In this document: positions 18,454-26,882 of the stretch, one piece after another
Layout of the letters: each line of letters starts with the position of its first letter
Numbering within the stretch: the stretch's first letter is position 1
From: Candidatus Pyrohabitans jungbluthii
GTDB taxonomy: Archaea > Hydrothermarchaeota > Hydrothermarchaeia > Hydrothermarchaeales > BMS3B
DNA length: 64,000 bases
Reading direction: 5' to 3'
Assembly (NCBI GenBank): GCA_002010065.2
Contig: MTMD02000008.1
Location: 330,758-394,757 of the forward strand
Translations under genes and position numbers: made by a program
Notes under the pieces: model-generated
Told to the model about the DNA's origin: nothing
Seen by the model: only the letters and a program-made list of their open reading frames with translations
Database searches by the model: none

Positions 18454-18520
18454 GTAACACAGATTAAGACTTCAGACAGCACAGATAAAACTAAATACAT
18501 TAAGAGTTAAAAGACCTAAC

Positions 18521-18739
18521 ATGGCAGTTTTGCCCATCTTTGGCGCACAGGAAAGCATGGTGATTTTTGGAGTTGCTGTTCTCTCTATATGGGAGATTTT
18601 CTGGAAGGGTATTGCCCTCTGGAAGGCTGCTAAGGCTGAGCAAAAAGGATGGTTTGTTGCCATGCTTGTACTTAACACCGCCGGGATACTGCCAATTTTG
18701 TACATCTTTGTTTTCCAGAAAGGCAGAAAGGGGATCTAA
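18521..18739 (+). CDS. DUF5652 family small membrane protein
   Basis: A 72-aa protein with two transmembrane helices. The first, IFGVAVLSIWEIFWKGIALW, leads to the polar loop KAAKAEQKGWFVAML, and the second is NTAGILPILYIFVF, followed by a basic tail. This pattern (WKGxALWxAAK...KxWFxxxLxxNTxGILxxxY) matches the DUF5652 domain seen in many bacteria and archaea. Role unknown; probably monocistronic. Confidence 0.65.
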   Translation: MAVLPIFGAQESMVIFGVAVLSIWEIFWKGIALWKAAKAEQKGWFVAMLVLNTAGILPILYIFVFQKGRKGI

Positions 18740-18759
18740 TTTTTTGATTTACCGAACTC

Positions 18760-19440
18760 CTAATTATCCACCAGCGACACGAAGATCTCGCCGAATAACT
18801 CCTCCTGCCACACATTGATTTTCCGCTGGGAATCTAGATAAAGAAGGCAGAGCAGGGTTTCAACCACAGCAAGGCGATTACTCCTGTCCTCTACGATGTC
18901 GAAAAAGTGGATAACCCCTGAGAGGGAGCAAAGGCGCTTGACCTTCTCGTACACCTTCGCAATCTTCTCCTTTATGCCCTCCTCGTCCACCTGAATCACG
19001 AGCTTGGGCTTCTCGCGCGTGCGTGGAAAGTTGCGGCGAATCATCTCTTCACCAAGAGCGCGCTGCAGTGCCTCTACAAGCTCGAATAGCGTGGTCCTGC
19101 GCTCTTCTCTGCGACGCATAGGCACGGGTATCGCGGGTATGTCGTCAATGCGCTTCTCTATGTCCACCTCTTCCTCAAGGGGTTCAAAGTACTCCTCCTC
19201 TTCCTCAGTTTCTTCTCGCGGCAAAAGCGACTCGCTCTTCATGCGCAGCAGTATCGCCGCAGCTAAAATAGCACGACCGCTTAAGCGCAGGTTGAGCTTC
19301 TGCATGCGCTTAACCTTCTCAAGAAAGCGCTGCGCAATGTCGGCGATATCAATATCCCAGGGGTCCATTTCCTCACTGATAACCAAATCAACAAGCATGT
19401 CCACCGGGTGGATCTCCTCGTAGAGCTCAGACTCTAACAT
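18760..19440 (-). CDS. scpA: Segregation and condensation protein A (kleisin)
   Basis: Kleisin subunit that bridges the heads of the SMC dimer in the prokaryotic condensin complex. In 226 aa the N-terminal helices PVDMLVDLVISEEMDPWDID and IDIADIAQRFLEKVK match the SMC-neck-binding region. An acidic linker (residues 75-95) follows, and a C-terminal winged helix binds the SMC cap. Its start overlaps the end of smc by 14 bases, so the two are translationally coupled. Confidence 0.9.
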   Translation of the reverse strand: MLESELYEEIHPVDMLVDLVISEEMDPWDIDIADIAQRFLEKVKRMQKLNLRLSGRAILAAAILLRMKSESLLPREETEEEEEYFEPLEEEVDIEKRIDDIPAIPVPMRRREERRTTLFELVEALQRALGEEMIRRNFPRTREKPKLVIQVDEEGIKEKIAKVYEKVKRLCSLSGVIHFFDIVEDRSNRLAVVETLLCLLYLDSQRKINVWQEELFGEIFVSLVDN

Positions 19441-22400
19441 CCTCCAGCTCCACCCCTATAACCTTAGAAACTCCATCCTCGTTGGTAACACCAAAAAGCT
19501 GGTCCGCTGCCACCATCATGTTGTCGCGCAGGCTTACGACTATGAACTGCGCCTCCTTCGATGCTTCTTTAATCATCTCTGAAATCTTCTTAACGTTGTT
19601 GTCGTCCAGAAACATGTCTATCTCGTCGAGAATATAGAAGGGCGCGGGCTGGAAGCGCTGTATCGCAAAGAGGAAAGAAAGCGCCGTCAGGGTGCGCTCC
19701 CCGCCTGAGAGCAGCTCTATGTACTGCGGATTCTTCCCAGGGGGCTTAGCCTGAATTTGTAACCCGCCCTCCAGCGGGGCTTCCTCGTCGAGTATCAGCT
19801 CAGCTTCGCCGCCTTCGCTGAGGCGGTTGAAGATTCGCCTGAAGTTCATCGCAACGTTCTCAAAGACCTCCATGAACACCGCCAGCTTGCGCTGCTCTAT
19901 CTCCTCCATTAGCCTGAGAATCGCCTCGCGCTCCTCCTCAAGCTTGTGTATGCGAAACTCCAGCTTGTCGTACTTCTCCTTAACCTCCTCGTAGTCCTCC
20001 ACGGCGCGCATGTTCACCGGCTCCAGCGAGCGGATCTCCGCCTCCATCTTTGCAATCTCCTTCTCAAGCTCCTCCGTCTCTATAGGCACAAGAAGCTCCA
20101 CCTCAACGTCGGCGAACTCCTTTAGAGCTTCGCGCAGGCTCTCCTGCTTTGTCTGAAGCTTTGCCTGCTCTATCTTCGCCGCCTCCAGCTTCTTCCTGAG
20201 CTTGGCCTCGCGCCGCTGGAGTTCCTCAATTTTATGGGTAATAAGCTTAATAGCATGGGAGAATCTCTCTCGGCGCTGCTTCATCTCCTGAAGCTCGCGC
20301 TTAACCGCCTGCTCCCGCTCCTGCGCCTCTCTAAGCTCTCTCTCGGCGCTGCGCAGCTCCTCGCTAAGCTTGTTCTTAACTTCGCGCGCAGTACGCCTCG
20401 CCTTGAGAGCCTCAAGAAGAGCGTGGCGCAGTGCATTAGCCTGCGTCTCCACAACCTCCTTCAACCTCGAGCGAAGGAAGCGCATCTCTCCGCGAAGTGT
20501 CTCAAGAGCGCGCTCCTTCTCCAGCATCGCCTCCTCCTTCGCTCGAATCTCCTTAAGCAGAGCCTCAGCCTCAGCGGTGCGCAGCTCCTCCTCCAGCAGG
20601 CGCTTCTCCTCAGTTAGCTTACTCACCTCTTCCCTTAACTTATGAAGCTCTGGCTCTAACTCTTCCCTTCTCCGCCTTATCTCGCTCAGCTTAGCCCTGC
20701 GCTCCCTCAGCTCTGCCTCTACTTTAGCAAGCGCTTGCGAGAGCTCCGCCTTCTCCGCCTCAAGCGTAGCTATCGTCGCGCCCAAAAGCTCAACCCTCTT
20801 CTCAGCCTCTAGAATCTCCCGATCAAGCTTATCCTTCAGCTCAAGCTTCGTCTCAAGCTCCGCCTCAAGCTTATCCCTGCGCTGCTGAAGCTCAGCCACC
20901 TCGCGCTCAAGCTTGGTAAGCTTGCTTCCCGAGATTTCCAGCTTGACTCTGCGCTGGTAGTATCCGCCTGTGATTCTTCCCGAAGCCTCGATGAGGTCAC
21001 CCTCAAGCGTGACCATGCGCGCCTTGCCTATCTCTCGCCTGGCAAAGGCAAGGTCCTCCACGACAACGGTATCGCCAAAAACGTGAGAAAACGCTGGGTA
21101 AAAGCGGTCGTCGAAATCCACTAAATCGAGAGCGAAGCCATAGCTCCGCGAGGCAAGCTCCTCTGCCTCTCGCGAAATTCGCCTTGGCTTAATCTTGTTC
21201 AACGGCAGGAAGGTCGCTCTGCCTATCTTGTTCTCCTTAAGATATCGGATGCACTCCTCAGCCACAGCGTCGCTCTCAACAACGATGCTGCGCAGGCCTC
21301 TGCCTGCGGCAACCTCTATCGCGAGGGCAAACTTCTCATCAACGCTTGCAAGCTCTGCTATGGTGCCGTAAATACCGGCGACTTCACCCGAGTCGCGCAG
21401 CTTGAGCACCGCCTCCACTGCGGCGTCGCCGCTGCTGCGACGCACCTCCTCAATCGCACGCTGCTTCGCCTTTAGCTGGGAGAGCTCATCGCGCTTGAAC
21501 TCGAGCTCGCCAGCCACTTTAGCTAAGCTGCTTTTAAGCTCCTGCACCTTCTCAGAAGTCTTCGCTGCACTTTCCCTCGCTCTGGCAAGCTCTTTCTCAC
21601 TCTCTGCAAGCTCACCTTTGCTAAGCTCAAGCCGCGAGCTTACCTCTGAGTACTTCTCCTTCAACCTGGAGAGCTCCTCCTCCAGGCTTTTTAGCTGGGC
21701 GCTGCTCTCCTTCTCCCTATCGCTAAGGAGCGCCTCCTCCCGCTCTGCCTTTAGAAGCCTGTCTCTCGCCTCCTCTAAGCGCGCAGCAACCTCGCCAAGA
21801 AGCTCACGCTTTCCAGCGCTGTGCTCGTCCAAGCTGCGAAGCTCAGCGTAAAGCTCCCTCACCTCTTCACGAAGCGTCGCAAGCTGAGACTCAGCCTCTC
21901 TAGTCTCTTCCTCAAGCTCCGCAAGCCTCTTTGTCGCATCCACACGCTCCCGGTGCAGTGCAAGCAGGCCGCGCTTAGCCTCTTCCAGCTTCTGGCTGTG
22001 CTCCTGTATCTCCCGCTCCACAGTGGCGAGCTTCTCGCGAAGATAGTTTGCTCTGCTCCTCGCCTGCTCCACCCTGCGGAATATCTCGTAATGCTCACTC
22101 TCCTCCTTCACTGCAATCTCACGGTTTATGCGCTCCATCTGCTCCTTCTTGACCTGCTTTTTAAGACTGAGGATCTCCATGTGCCTTGCTATTCGAGCAA
22201 GCGCAGCTTCGCCCTCAGTGAGCTGCTCCTCAAGCTCCTCCAGCCTCTCCTGAATCTCTAAAAACCTGGAGTTGAGCACCAGCGCCTTACTCCTCCTAAC
22301 CTGCTTTGTAAGCTCCTCATAGCGCAGCGCCGCCTCCCTCTCGCGGGCGAGCTTCTCAAGCTGAGAGCTCACCTCATGGAAAACGTCCTTGGCACGGGTG

Positions 22401-22963
22401 AGGTTATCCTGCACCTTCTCCAGTTCACGCATGGCTTTATTCTTCTTCTCGTCGTACTCCGCTATGCCGGCGATTTCATCGATAATCTTCCGCCTCTCAA
22501 CAGGATTCATCTCTATTATCCGCGTAATATCCCCCTGAAGGATTATGTTATGCCCGTCGGGGCGAATATTCGCCTGCCTGAGAATGTCGAGAATCTCAGC
22601 CCTCGAGACGCGCTTCCCGTTCAGCCTGTAAACGCTGTTGCCGTTAACGTCTATGCTTCGGGTAATCTTCACCTCCCGCGTTGGCACTGGAAGCTCCCTG
22701 CCCGAGTTGTCGAAGTATATACTCACCTCCGCCTCCTTCGCAGGTTCGCCCTTCTTACCCCCATTGAAAATTAGGTCAGAGAAACGCTCAGCGCGCAGGC
22801 TCTTGGCACTGCTCCTCCCCAGCACAAAACATATGGCGTCGACGATGTTGCTCTTCCCCGAGCCATTGGGACCGACGATGGCAGTAAATCCCTTGGGGAT
22901 AGGCAGGCTAACCCGCTTGAACGACTTGAAATTCTTAAGGGTTATCTTTGAGATGTGGATCAC
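19427..22963 (-). CDS. smc: Chromosome segregation ATPase SMC
   Basis: Structural maintenance of chromosomes protein of 1178 aa with a GTG start and RBS gaggtg. The N-terminal head has Walker A GPNGSGKSN (residues 30-38). Two very long charged coiled coils flank a hinge (about 500-660, containing GRITGGYYQ). The C-terminal head has the ABC signature LSGGERTLTALS, Walker B YILDEIDMFLDD and the D-loop. Forms an operon with scpA. A scpB gene is not visible. Confidence 0.97.
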   Translation of the reverse strand: MIHISKITLKNFKSFKRVSLPIPKGFTAIVGPNGSGKSNIVDAICFVLGRSSAKSLRAERFSDLIFNGGKKGEPAKEAEVSIYFDNSGRELPVPTREVKITRSIDVNGNSVYRLNGKRVSRAEILDILRQANIRPDGHNIILQGDITRIIEMNPVERRKIIDEIAGIAEYDEKKNKAMRELEKVQDNLTRAKDVFHEVSSQLEKLAREREAALRYEELTKQVRRSKALVLNSRFLEIQERLEELEEQLTEGEAALARIARHMEILSLKKQVKKEQMERINREIAVKEESEHYEIFRRVEQARSRANYLREKLATVEREIQEHSQKLEEAKRGLLALHRERVDATKRLAELEEETREAESQLATLREEVRELYAELRSLDEHSAGKRELLGEVAARLEEARDRLLKAEREEALLSDREKESSAQLKSLEEELSRLKEKYSEVSSRLELSKGELAESEKELARARESAAKTSEKVQELKSSLAKVAGELEFKRDELSQLKAKQRAIEEVRRSSGDAAVEAVLKLRDSGEVAGIYGTIAELASVDEKFALAIEVAAGRGLRSIVVESDAVAEECIRYLKENKIGRATFLPLNKIKPRRISREAEELASRSYGFALDLVDFDDRFYPAFSHVFGDTVVVEDLAFARREIGKARMVTLEGDLIEASGRITGGYYQRRVKLEISGSKLTKLEREVAELQQRRDKLEAELETKLELKDKLDREILEAEKRVELLGATIATLEAEKAELSQALAKVEAELRERRAKLSEIRRRREELEPELHKLREEVSKLTEEKRLLEEELRTAEAEALLKEIRAKEEAMLEKERALETLRGEMRFLRSRLKEVVETQANALRHALLEALKARRTAREVKNKLSEELRSAERELREAQEREQAVKRELQEMKQRRERFSHAIKLITHKIEELQRREAKLRKKLEAAKIEQAKLQTKQESLREALKEFADVEVELLVPIETEELEKEIAKMEAEIRSLEPVNMRAVEDYEEVKEKYDKLEFRIHKLEEEREAILRLMEEIEQRKLAVFMEVFENVAMNFRRIFNRLSEGGEAELILDEEAPLEGGLQIQAKPPGKNPQYIELLSGGERTLTALSFLFAIQRFQPAPFYILDEIDMFLDDNNVKKISEMIKEASKEAQFIVVSLRDNMMVAADQLFGVTNEDGVSKVIGVELEDVRV

Positions 22964-23203
22964 GGGTGCACCTCTTTAGGTTAGCTAAATTCTTTTCCCC
23001 GGGGTATTAAGAAACTATTGCCCCCGCAGCTTTTAAATCTTTTGATATAAATTTTATTAACTTTTAACACCCGTATGTATCGAAAAGTTAATCGATAACA
23101 CACTGCCTTTTATGATGGAGCACTGGAGTTAAAATTCATAACCACATTGCTTTTGAGCTTTTGTTGTAGTATGTGAAGTTTCCGCTAAAATAAAGGTGCA
23201 TCC

Positions 23204-24379
23204 ATGGGTAAGGGCAAGCTTTTGCTGGTGAGCTTCACGAGTAGTGTGCTTACTGCGCTGCTTGTGCTCGCTCTTCTTTACCAGGCAGGAGTTCTCTCCA
23301 AGGAGGGGAGCTATACCATTATAATATATGGGGATAACCCGGAAAAACTCTCCGTGCCCAGGGGGATAGAGAAGGTTAACCTGGTCTTTGTGAACGGCTC
23401 GCTGGTGCAGGAGGAGATTGTTACCCGTATCTTTGAGGAAACCCTTCCTAGCGTGGTGCACATTACCACAGAGCGAAACGCAGTGGGATTCTCCCACCCT
23501 GTTCCAATAGAGGGCACGGGCACAGGGATAATTATCCGTGAGGACGGGTACATCCTGACCAACGACCACGTTGTGAGCAACGCCAGCAAAATAATCGTGG
23601 TGCTCTATACAGGTGAGGAGTACGAGGCAACGCTGGTGGGCACAGACCCGATGACTGACATCGCCGTGATTAAGATACCTGCCCGCAACCTCAAGCCTGC
23701 GAATTTGGGCGACTCCTCACAGCTTAAGCCAGGACAGCTCGCCATAGCCATAGGCAATCCCTTCCGCTTTGACAACACTGTTACGGTTGGTGTGATAAGT
23801 GCCCTCAACAGAACCATAGAAGCAAGCAAGGGCTATAAGATACGCGATATTATCCAGACAGACGCTGCAATAAATCCTGGTAACAGCGGCGGACCTCTGA
23901 TAAACTCCCGCGGCGAGGTTATAGGCGTTAACACCGCTATCTTCTCCACCAGCGAGGGCTTTCAGGGCATAGGGTTCGCGATACCAATAAACACCGCCAA
24001 GGAGGTTGCAGAGAGCATAATTGAGAAGGGGAAGGTCATACGCCCGTGGATGGGCATCACTGGCGTGGATTTAACACCTCCTCTTGCGGAGAAGCTCAAC
24101 CTGAGCATAAAGCAGGGGGCGATTGTGATTGACGTAACCCCAGGTTCGCCGGCAGAAGAGGCTGGCCTACAGGGAAGCGAAGGTACACCCGGCGAGGAGG
24201 ACTTCAAGCTGGGCGACGTTATTGTGGAATTAGCCGGCATAGAAATTAAAAACATGGACGATGTTATTCGCGTTGTGCTCATGCACAACATAGGGGATAC
24301 CATCGAGGTGAAGTACTACCGCGATGGAGAGTTTAATGTGACATACGTAACTCTGGGGGAACGTCCTCCCAACCTTTAG
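23204..24379 (+). CDS. HtrA/DegP-like membrane-anchored serine protease with PDZ domain
   Basis: Extracytoplasmic quality-control protease of 391 aa. An N-terminal signal anchor (residues 6-29) is followed by a trypsin-like domain with the full catalytic triad: His122 in TNDHVVS, Asp152 in PMTDIAVIK and Ser228 in NPGNSGGPL. A single C-terminal PDZ domain spans about 290-385. The ATG follows aaggtg. It ends convergently with cofC, overlapping by 4 bases. Confidence 0.93.
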   Translation: MGKGKLLLVSFTSSVLTALLVLALLYQAGVLSKEGSYTIIIYGDNPEKLSVPRGIEKVNLVFVNGSLVQEEIVTRIFEETLPSVVHITTERNAVGFSHPVPIEGTGTGIIIREDGYILTNDHVVSNASKIIVVLYTGEEYEATLVGTDPMTDIAVIKIPARNLKPANLGDSSQLKPGQLAIAIGNPFRFDNTVTVGVISALNRTIEASKGYKIRDIIQTDAAINPGNSGGPLINSRGEVIGVNTAIFSTSEGFQGIGFAIPINTAKEVAESIIEKGKVIRPWMGITGVDLTPPLAEKLNLSIKQGAIVIDVTPGSPAEEAGLQGSEGTPGEEDFKLGDVIVELAGIEIKNMDDVIRVVLMHNIGDTIEVKYYRDGEFNVTYVTLGERPPNL

Positions 24380-25002
24380 CGCCACTTTTCTTCGTACCTC
24401 TTAAGAAAATCGTAGGTTCTTGTGCCTGCGCCGTGGTGCATGAACTCGCGTATGTCCTCTACCGTATCTATGTCCAAGGAGAGGTAGAAGGAGTCGTAGA
24501 CCTTCACGGGCACGCGAAGCTTTGCTGCGACGCGCTGAATGTCTGTGAAGCTGCTCTGGGTGAACACCTCATGAATAACATCTGGAGGGCGGCGATATAT
24601 TATTCCCACTCCACCCTTCCGCGCCGGAGAGATTACGAGCGGGTGCTTCTTTCCCAGGTTCAAAACCTCTTCCACGTGGTGCTTTTTTATTAGAGGCACA
24701 TCCGCGGGCACGAAGAGCGTTGCCTCCGCGCCCTGCGACATGGCATAGGAGTTGCCCCTCCTCACCGCCTCGGCTAGGCCTCTCTTCTCCTCCTCGAGGA
24801 TTAGCTCATAGTCTCTGCTCACGTATTTTTCCAGGTTTGAGGGGCTGACCACCACGGGGGTAACAACTCCCTCGAGCGCGTCCAGCACATCCTCAAGCAT
24901 GCACAGCAGAAGCTCAGCCCTCTCCTGAGGTGTGAAAACCTCACTCAACCTAGTTTTGGCTCGCTCAAGCTGATTTACCGGAATTATGGCAAACGCTTGC
25001 AC
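24376..25002 (-). CDS. cofC: 2-phospho-L-lactate (or PEP) guanylyltransferase CofC
   Basis: Enzyme of coenzyme F420 biosynthesis that activates 2-phospholactate (or phosphoenolpyruvate) with GTP. The 208-aa protein has the nucleotidyltransferase fold with AIIPVNQLERAKTRLS at the N-terminus, VVSPSNLE, TLFVPADVPLI (metal-binding Asp) and VISPARKGGVGII. I chose the GTG at 25002 because the TATA box at 25024-25035 lies about 27 bases upstream, as in a leaderless message; the longer ATG start at 25047 lies upstream of that TATA box. Implies F420 in this organism. Confidence 0.85.
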   Translation of the reverse strand: MQAFAIIPVNQLERAKTRLSEVFTPQERAELLLCMLEDVLDALEGVVTPVVVSPSNLEKYVSRDYELILEEEKRGLAEAVRRGNSYAMSQGAEATLFVPADVPLIKKHHVEEVLNLGKKHPLVISPARKGGVGIIYRRPPDVIHEVFTQSSFTDIQRVAAKLRVPVKVYDSFYLSLDIDTVEDIREFMHHGAGTRTYDFLKRYEEKWR

Positions 25003-25023
25003 GGGGTTAAGGGCGAGGTTTGT

Positions 25024-25035
25024 GGATAAATAGTT
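25024..25035 (-). promoter_or_regulatory. TATA box of cofC
   Basis: On the minus strand the sequence reads aactatttatcc, centred about 27 bases before the GTG at 25002. It supports a leaderless cofC mRNA. Confidence 0.5.
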
Positions 25036-25122
25036 TTCTGTTGGCATACCATTCTAAGCACCCATAGCCTATTCCGAACATTTTCGGCACAAATGTATTA
25101 AATTAGGCAACCCTAATTATTA

Positions 25123-25410
25123 ATGGTGATGGCAATGGTAGATGAAAGCAAGGTTGTTGAGAAGCTTAAGGGCGTTATAGACCCCCACACGGGGCAGAGT
25201 GTTTACGACATGGGGCTTATCGAAGACCTTAACGTCTCTGAAGCTGGAGTTTCCCTCAAGTTCAGACCCTCCTCGCCCTTCTGCCCCCTCGGGGTGCAGC
25301 TGGCAAAGAGCATAAAGGCGGCGCTGAGAGAGGTTGCAGAGAAGGTAGACATTACAGTAGTAGGATATATTAATGAGGAAGAGTTAAATAAGCAGTTGAG
25401 GGAGGAATAG
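25123..25410 (+). CDS. DUF59/MIP18-family protein
   Basis: A 95-aa single-domain protein of the MIP18 (DUF59) family, whose members act in Fe-S cluster assembly or repair. The core reads VVEKLKGVIDPHTGQSVYDMGLIEDL, interrupted by turns, and it keeps the reactive Cys in SSPFCPLG. It heads a short operon with a DUF2249 protein and a haem-copper-oxidase-like membrane protein. A TATA-like attaaatta at 25094 lies about 27 bases upstream of the first ATG. Confidence 0.8.
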   Translation: MVMAMVDESKVVEKLKGVIDPHTGQSVYDMGLIEDLNVSEAGVSLKFRPSSPFCPLGVQLAKSIKAALREVAEKVDITVVGYINEEELNKQLREE

Positions 25411-25435
25411 CTATGTATGGCAAGGGGGGTGTTGT

Positions 25436-25642
25436 ATGGAGACTTTGGATGTAAGGGGGTTACCCCACAGCGAGAGACCCCAGCTTATATTAAAAAAGCT
25501 TGAGGAACTGGGAGAGCTTGAGATACTGGTGGAGGTCAAGCCTGTACCAGTAATAACCATGCTGGAGAGTAAGGGCTACACCTGCGAGGCGGAGCAGAGC
25601 CAGGGAGTATGGCGGGTTAAGATAAGAAAGAAGCAGGGATAA
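25436..25642 (+). CDS. DUF2249 family small protein
   Basis: A 68-aa protein with the DUF2249 layout: METLDVRGLPHSERPQLIL, GELEILVEVKPVPVITML and a terminal strand with Trp in GVWRVKIRKK. The fold is TusA-like, and the DVRGLP motif resembles the TusA start but lacks its sulfur-carrier Cys at that place. DUF2249 proteins commonly occur near DUF59 and NnrS or haem-copper-type membrane proteins, as here. The following gene starts 2 bases after its stop. Confidence 0.75.
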   Translation: METLDVRGLPHSERPQLILKKLEELGELEILVEVKPVPVITMLESKGYTCEAEQSQGVWRVKIRKKQG

Positions 25643-25644
25643 GT

Positions 25645-26829
25645 ATGAGAAGAATGCTGAAGCTTTTACCCATAAGATTTCTTAGTGCCGCCCTTATCTA
25701 CCTGGTGGCAGGCATTACTTTAGGAACTCTTGACGCCCTCGGCTATGGAAGCTTTAAGTCTGTGCACTCCCACCTTCTTGCAGGTGCCTTCTTCACCCTC
25801 GTTATAATGGGCTCCATGTACCAGCTCCTTCCCACCATAATAGGAGCAGAGCTGAAGCACCGCTCGCTGGCGGAGTTTCAGTTTATACTTGCAAATTTGG
25901 GCTTCATCTCTCTTGCATATTCCTTCCTGAGCAACTACAGCTTTCTTAAAGTAGCAGGGCTAATAGCCTTTATCTCCTTCATACTCTTTGCATTTGAAAT
26001 CTTTGCCACCGCATTAAGCGTAAAAGACTTCTATAGGCGAAGCTTGGCTATATGGTTCTTCCTTGCGGCAGTGGTTTACCTCGTCGTTGGCTCCGCCTAT
26101 GCATTAGCAGGGGTTCTTGGCATAACCAGCTTCAGCGCTGCGAGGCACGCTCATATATTAACCCTCGGCTTCGTGGCGATGACCAACTTCGGTGGACTCT
26201 ATGAACTTTTCCCCATGCTCTCCTTAAAAAAGCTGCATTCGCGGAGGCTGGGCGAGGTTCACTTCTTTATCGCCAACATCGCGGCGATTGGCATGTTCCT
26301 GGGATTCCCTGAGCGAGGCAACCTCTTTATCCTCTCCTCCCTCCTCTTCCTGGCAGGCTTCTACCTCTTTGCGTACAATCTTACCAGAACCTATTTCAGC
26401 AAATCTCATGGCCCTGAGGTGGAGATGGATATAAGCGCGAGGTTTATGGCCTACGCTTTAGCCTTTGGTGTTGCAGGCGTCACCGCTGGCTTTACCAGCG
26501 CCACGCTCGGCTTCCCTGGCAGCTTCACTCATGTGCATCTAATCCTCACAGGCTGGGTGGGCTTGACGATAGTAGGCGCGATGTACCACATTGTACCCAT
26601 GCTCACCTGGCTTGAGAAGTACAGCACGAAGGTAGGGCAGGAGGGCGTGCCTCTCATTCAGGACCTGTACAACAAACCCCTCGCAAAGGCGCTCTTTATC
26701 ACGCTGAATACAACTTTAGCGCTGTTTGCCTTCAGCAGCCTTTTGCCAGCGCTCAGCATTTTTGCAGTTCCCCTGGCAATCGCCTTCCTTGTATTTGCTG
26801 TGGAGATGCTGCTGGTGCTGGGGAGGTAG
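25645..26829 (+). CDS. Haem-copper oxidase subunit I-like / NnrS-like membrane protein
   Basis: Polytopic membrane protein of 394 aa with about 12 hydrophobic helices. Three helices carry the same motif HxH followed by G-G-Y-P spacing: VHSHLLAG...MYQLLP, RHAHILTLG...LYELFP and THVHLILTG...MYHIVP. Such His-rich helices occur in subunit I of cbb3-type oxidases/NO reductases and in NnrS. The dinuclear-site pattern of true oxidases is not evident, so catalysis should not be assumed. It forms a compact operon with DUF59 and DUF2249 proteins. Confidence 0.6.
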   Translation: MRRMLKLLPIRFLSAALIYLVAGITLGTLDALGYGSFKSVHSHLLAGAFFTLVIMGSMYQLLPTIIGAELKHRSLAEFQFILANLGFISLAYSFLSNYSFLKVAGLIAFISFILFAFEIFATALSVKDFYRRSLAIWFFLAAVVYLVVGSAYALAGVLGITSFSAARHAHILTLGFVAMTNFGGLYELFPMLSLKKLHSRRLGEVHFFIANIAAIGMFLGFPERGNLFILSSLLFLAGFYLFAYNLTRTYFSKSHGPEVEMDISARFMAYALAFGVAGVTAGFTSATLGFPGSFTHVHLILTGWVGLTIVGAMYHIVPMLTWLEKYSTKVGQEGVPLIQDLYNKPLAKALFITLNTTLALFAFSSLLPALSIFAVPLAIAFLVFAVEMLLVLGR

Positions 26830-26882
26830 TTATTTTTCATTTTATTTTTTAACACAAAATAGAGAAATAGCCTCAGAGAGCT

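Noticed and set aside
20234-22774. Many long plus-strand ORFs opposite smc
   Set aside because: They mirror the Lys/Glu/Leu-rich coiled-coil codons of smc and read as Ser/Leu/Arg-rich low-complexity products without RBS.
23080-23100. tatcgaaaagttaatcgata upstream of the HtrA gene
   Set aside because: An inverted repeat, but of a different sequence and spacing from the motility palindrome.
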